Of a stretch of 49,293 nucleotides of DNA, positions 47,221 through 49,293 are shown one piece after another. Under the pieces are notes generated by a model that was given only the letters and a program-made list of their open reading frames with translations, was not told the origin of the DNA and did not search any database. Source of the DNA: a virus; IMG/VR virus record IMGVR_UViG_3300018875_000066, positions 1 through 49,293 of that record; one strand, 5' to 3'. The position numbers and the translations under genes are program-made. Numbering within the stretch: position 1 is the stretch's first letter; every line of letters begins with the position of its first letter.

Positions 47221-49293
47221 GTGGCTTTCAAATTACGATCGATCAAAAGCCGGGTTCTTCTACTGGCTGGCATTGGCTTTGTTGGCGCAAGCGCCATTCT
47301 GACCTTCTCTGGCTCTCTGATCATGATGAGCACCAGCCGAACTGAGTCGGTTTCAGCAGCCCGTACACTGCTCAACCAGTATAGGAGTGTCGTTCAGGAG
47401 GAGATCGGACGAGCCATCCTGACTGCAGGTGTCGCCACTTCGGCCGTGGAAGGCGTTGTCGCGGATCGCAAGCTTGATCGCGATGAACTCGGCGAAGTCA
47501 TGACCAGGATCATTAGAAGCCAACCGGCCCTGGTCGGCATGACCCTGGCCTTTGAACCAAATGCTCTTGACGGACGTGATGCGGAGTACAGGCAGCATCA
47601 ATACTCTGACACAACTGGTCGTTTTGTCCCCTATTTCTTCTGGACGCCTGAGCGCTCGATTGGGATCGAGCGCTTGGTCATGACGAAAGAGGCCGGCATC
47701 GAGAACTGGTACGAGAAGCCCCTGCGGGAAAAGCAGACGCTTATCACGCCGCCGTACATCTATCCGGTGAATGGCAAGGACGTCCTGATGACGACCGTGA
47801 GCGCTGTTGTGAAGCGGGGAAGTGACGGGATCGGCATCGTCACAGCCGATCTGGCTCTGAACAAGATTGCCGAAATCATCGGCGGTCTGAAGCCCTTTGG
47901 TGAGGGATCTGCAGCTCTGGTCGGATCCGGAGGGCTGTGGGTTGCTCACAAGGACAACAATCTTCTCGGCAAGCCGGCAGAGGATAAACTGCTAACTGAA
48001 CTGGCCGGCAAGATCGATGCGGCTGGATTTGCCGATACGACCGTAACCGGCCCCTCTGGCGTCGAACTCTACCGAGCTGTGATGTCGATCGGCTTCCCAG
48101 GAGTGAAGGAGACCTGGCTTCTCTCTGTCTCTGTTCCGGCTGATGCGATGATTGCCGGCGCGCTGGAGGCTCGGCAACTCATGCTGCTGGTCGCCGCGGG
48201 TCTACTCGCGCTGGCTCTTGCCGGCGCATGGCTGGCCGCCCGGTCCTTGGCTGACCCGATCGCCCGGATGACAGCGACCATGAAGGTCCTCGCGGACGGC
48301 AACACCAGTGTTGAGGTCACGGACAAGGATCGTTCCGACGAGATTGGCGGTATGGCTGCGGCCGTGCAGGTGTTCAAGGACGCGCTGATTGCCAAGAAGC
48401 AGGCTGATGAGGCAGCAGCTCTCGAGGCTGACGCCAAGATGCGTCGTGCGGAGCTGCTGGACCAGATCACGCGGCGCTTCGAGAGCAACGTGTCGGCCCT
48501 GACGCAGGGTCTGTCCTCGGCTGCCACCGAGATGGAGGCCACCGCCCAGACCATGACGGCGGTCGCCTCCCAGACCACCCAGCAGTCGGTCACCGTCTCG
48601 TCTGCCGCCCAGCAGACCTCAGCCAACGTGCAGACCGTGGCGGCGGCCACCGAGGAGCTGTCCATCTCCATCCGGGAGATCGCCTCCCAGGTGGCGCAGT
48701 CCTCGCAGATTGCCGACCGGGCCGTGCAGGGCGCGCGCCGCACCGACGCGGCCGTGCAGGACCTGGCCTCCACGGCCAGCCGCATCGGCGACGTGGTGCA
48801 GCTGATCAACACCATTGCCGGCCAGACCAACCTGCTGGCGCTGAACGCCACCATCGAGGCGGCGCGGGCGGGCGAGGCCGGCAAGGGCTTTGCCGTGGTG
48901 GCCACGGAAGTGAAGGAGCTGGCCTCCCAGACCGCCAAGGCCACCGAGGAGATCTCGGCCCAGATCGGCTCGGTGCAGCAGGCCACGCAGCAGACGGTGG
49001 CGGCCATTCAGGAGATCGCCCGCACGATCACCGAGATGAGCCAGATCTCCACCTCGATTGCCGCCGCCATGGAGGAGCAGGGGGCGGCCACGGCCGAGAT
49101 CGCCCGCAACGTGCAGGAGGCGGCGCGTGGCACGGAGCAGGTAACCGGCAATATCGACGATGTTCGTAAGGGCGCGGGAGAGACAGGAGCGGCCGCTTCG
49201 CAGGTGCTCAGCTCTGCTCAGGAACTCGCTCGCCATTCCAGCACCTTGGGGAGGGAGGTCGATGACTTCCTGTCTGGCGTCAAGGCTGCATAA
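47221..49293 (+). CDS. Methyl-accepting chemotaxis protein
   Basis: A 690 aa receptor that ends at the last base of the window. GTG start at 47221. First TM at about residues 12-35; periplasmic dCache-type sensor domain at about 45-310 ([35 protein letters not shown]); second TM at 318-338; HAMP domain ([18 protein letters not shown]) to about 390; and the MCP signalling domain with the hairpin tip ([44 protein letters not shown]). It senses an extracellular ligand and controls CheA. Host gene. Confidence 0.92.
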   Translation: MAFKLRSIKSRVLLLAGIGFVGASAILTFSGSLIMMSTSRTESVSAARTLLNQYRSVVQEEIGRAILTAGVATSAVEGVVADRKLDRDELGEVMTRIIRSQPALVGMTLAFEPNALDGRDAEYRQHQYSDTTGRFVPYFFWTPERSIGIERLVMTKEAGIENWYEKPLREKQTLITPPYIYPVNGKDVLMTTVSAVVKRGSDGIGIVTADLALNKIAEIIGGLKPFGEGSAALVGSGGLWVAHKDNNLLGKPAEDKLLTELAGKIDAAGFADTTVTGPSGVELYRAVMSIGFPGVKETWLLSVSVPADAMIAGALEARQLMLLVAAGLLALALAGAWLAARSLADPIARMTATMKVLADGNTSVEVTDKDRSDEIGGMAAAVQVFKDALIAKKQADEAAALEADAKMRRAELLDQITRRFESNVSALTQGLSSAATEMEATAQTMTAVASQTTQQSVTVSSAAQQTSANVQTVAAATEELSISIREIASQVAQSSQIADRAVQGARRTDAAVQDLASTASRIGDVVQLINTIAGQTNLLALNATIEAARAGEAGKGFAVVATEVKELASQTAKATEEISAQIGSVQQATQQTVAAIQEIARTITEMSQISTSIAAAMEEQGAATAEIARNVQEAARGTEQVTGNIDDVRKGAGETGAAASQVLSSAQELARHSSTLGREVDDFLSGVKAA

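Overview
The window is a high-GC stretch of an alphaproteobacterial chromosome. Protein style (dCache chemoreceptor, Rhizobiales-type phage integrases with long basic N-termini) suggests Hyphomicrobiales, perhaps Methylobacteriaceae such as Microvirga; the genus is an inference. Most of it is a temperate short-tailed (podovirus-like) prophage, followed at its right-hand attachment site by a second integrase-bearing element and then by what looks like host sequence ending in a chemoreceptor gene.

Region by region. 1-2067: a membrane-anchored thermonuclease and four small accessory genes; no attachment site is visible here, so the left prophage end is probably outside the window. 2083-23569 (leftward): the late module read from right to left: TerS, TerL, P22-like portal, scaffold, major capsid, small head proteins, gp4-like and gp10-like head-tail joining proteins, ejection proteins including one with an SleB-type hydrolase domain, tail collar and modular tail fibre, then endolysin and holin-like genes, ending at a strong terminator. 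Rightward morons interrupt it (9306-9622, 23716-24387). 24396-32762 (leftward): early/replication operon with Cro-like regulator, RusA resolvase, MT-A70 adenine methyltransferase, DnaB-type helicase, DUF1376 replication protein, a DUF6362-like protein and, unusually, an internal tyrosine recombinase. 32881-34743 (rightward): CI/LexA-type repressor and, 9 bases behind it, a RelA/SpoT-type nucleotide synthetase. 34868-35486 (leftward): two small genes, one a zinc ribbon. 35690-41166 (rightward): recombination/excision operon with RecT annealase, small proteins, Xis-like and integrase. 41197-41244: 3' half of a tRNA-Thr(GGT), the right attachment site. 41325-42965: a second, unrelated integrase starting the next element, whose cargo (43203-45857) is a winged-helix-like protein, a diverged GIY-YIG-like protein and a Lon-like AAA+ ATPase. 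46496-49293: membrane coiled-coil protein and methyl-accepting chemotaxis protein.

How it works together. Four copies of the same 15-bp palindrome (TTGCC-N5-GGCAA) lie in two pairs, one between cro and cI and one between the zinc-ribbon gene and the rightward recombination operon, so one repressor can hold both early transcription units silent. The CI protein keeps the Ala-Gly cleavage site and the Ser-Lys dyad of SOS-cleavable repressors. The RelA/SpoT gene would be expressed with cI in the lysogen, which is where a superinfection-exclusion gene is expected. The most interesting candidates for undescribed systems are that synthetase, the AAA+/GIY-YIG-like cassette in the second element, and a membrane-anchored HEPN-like moron beside the terminase genes.
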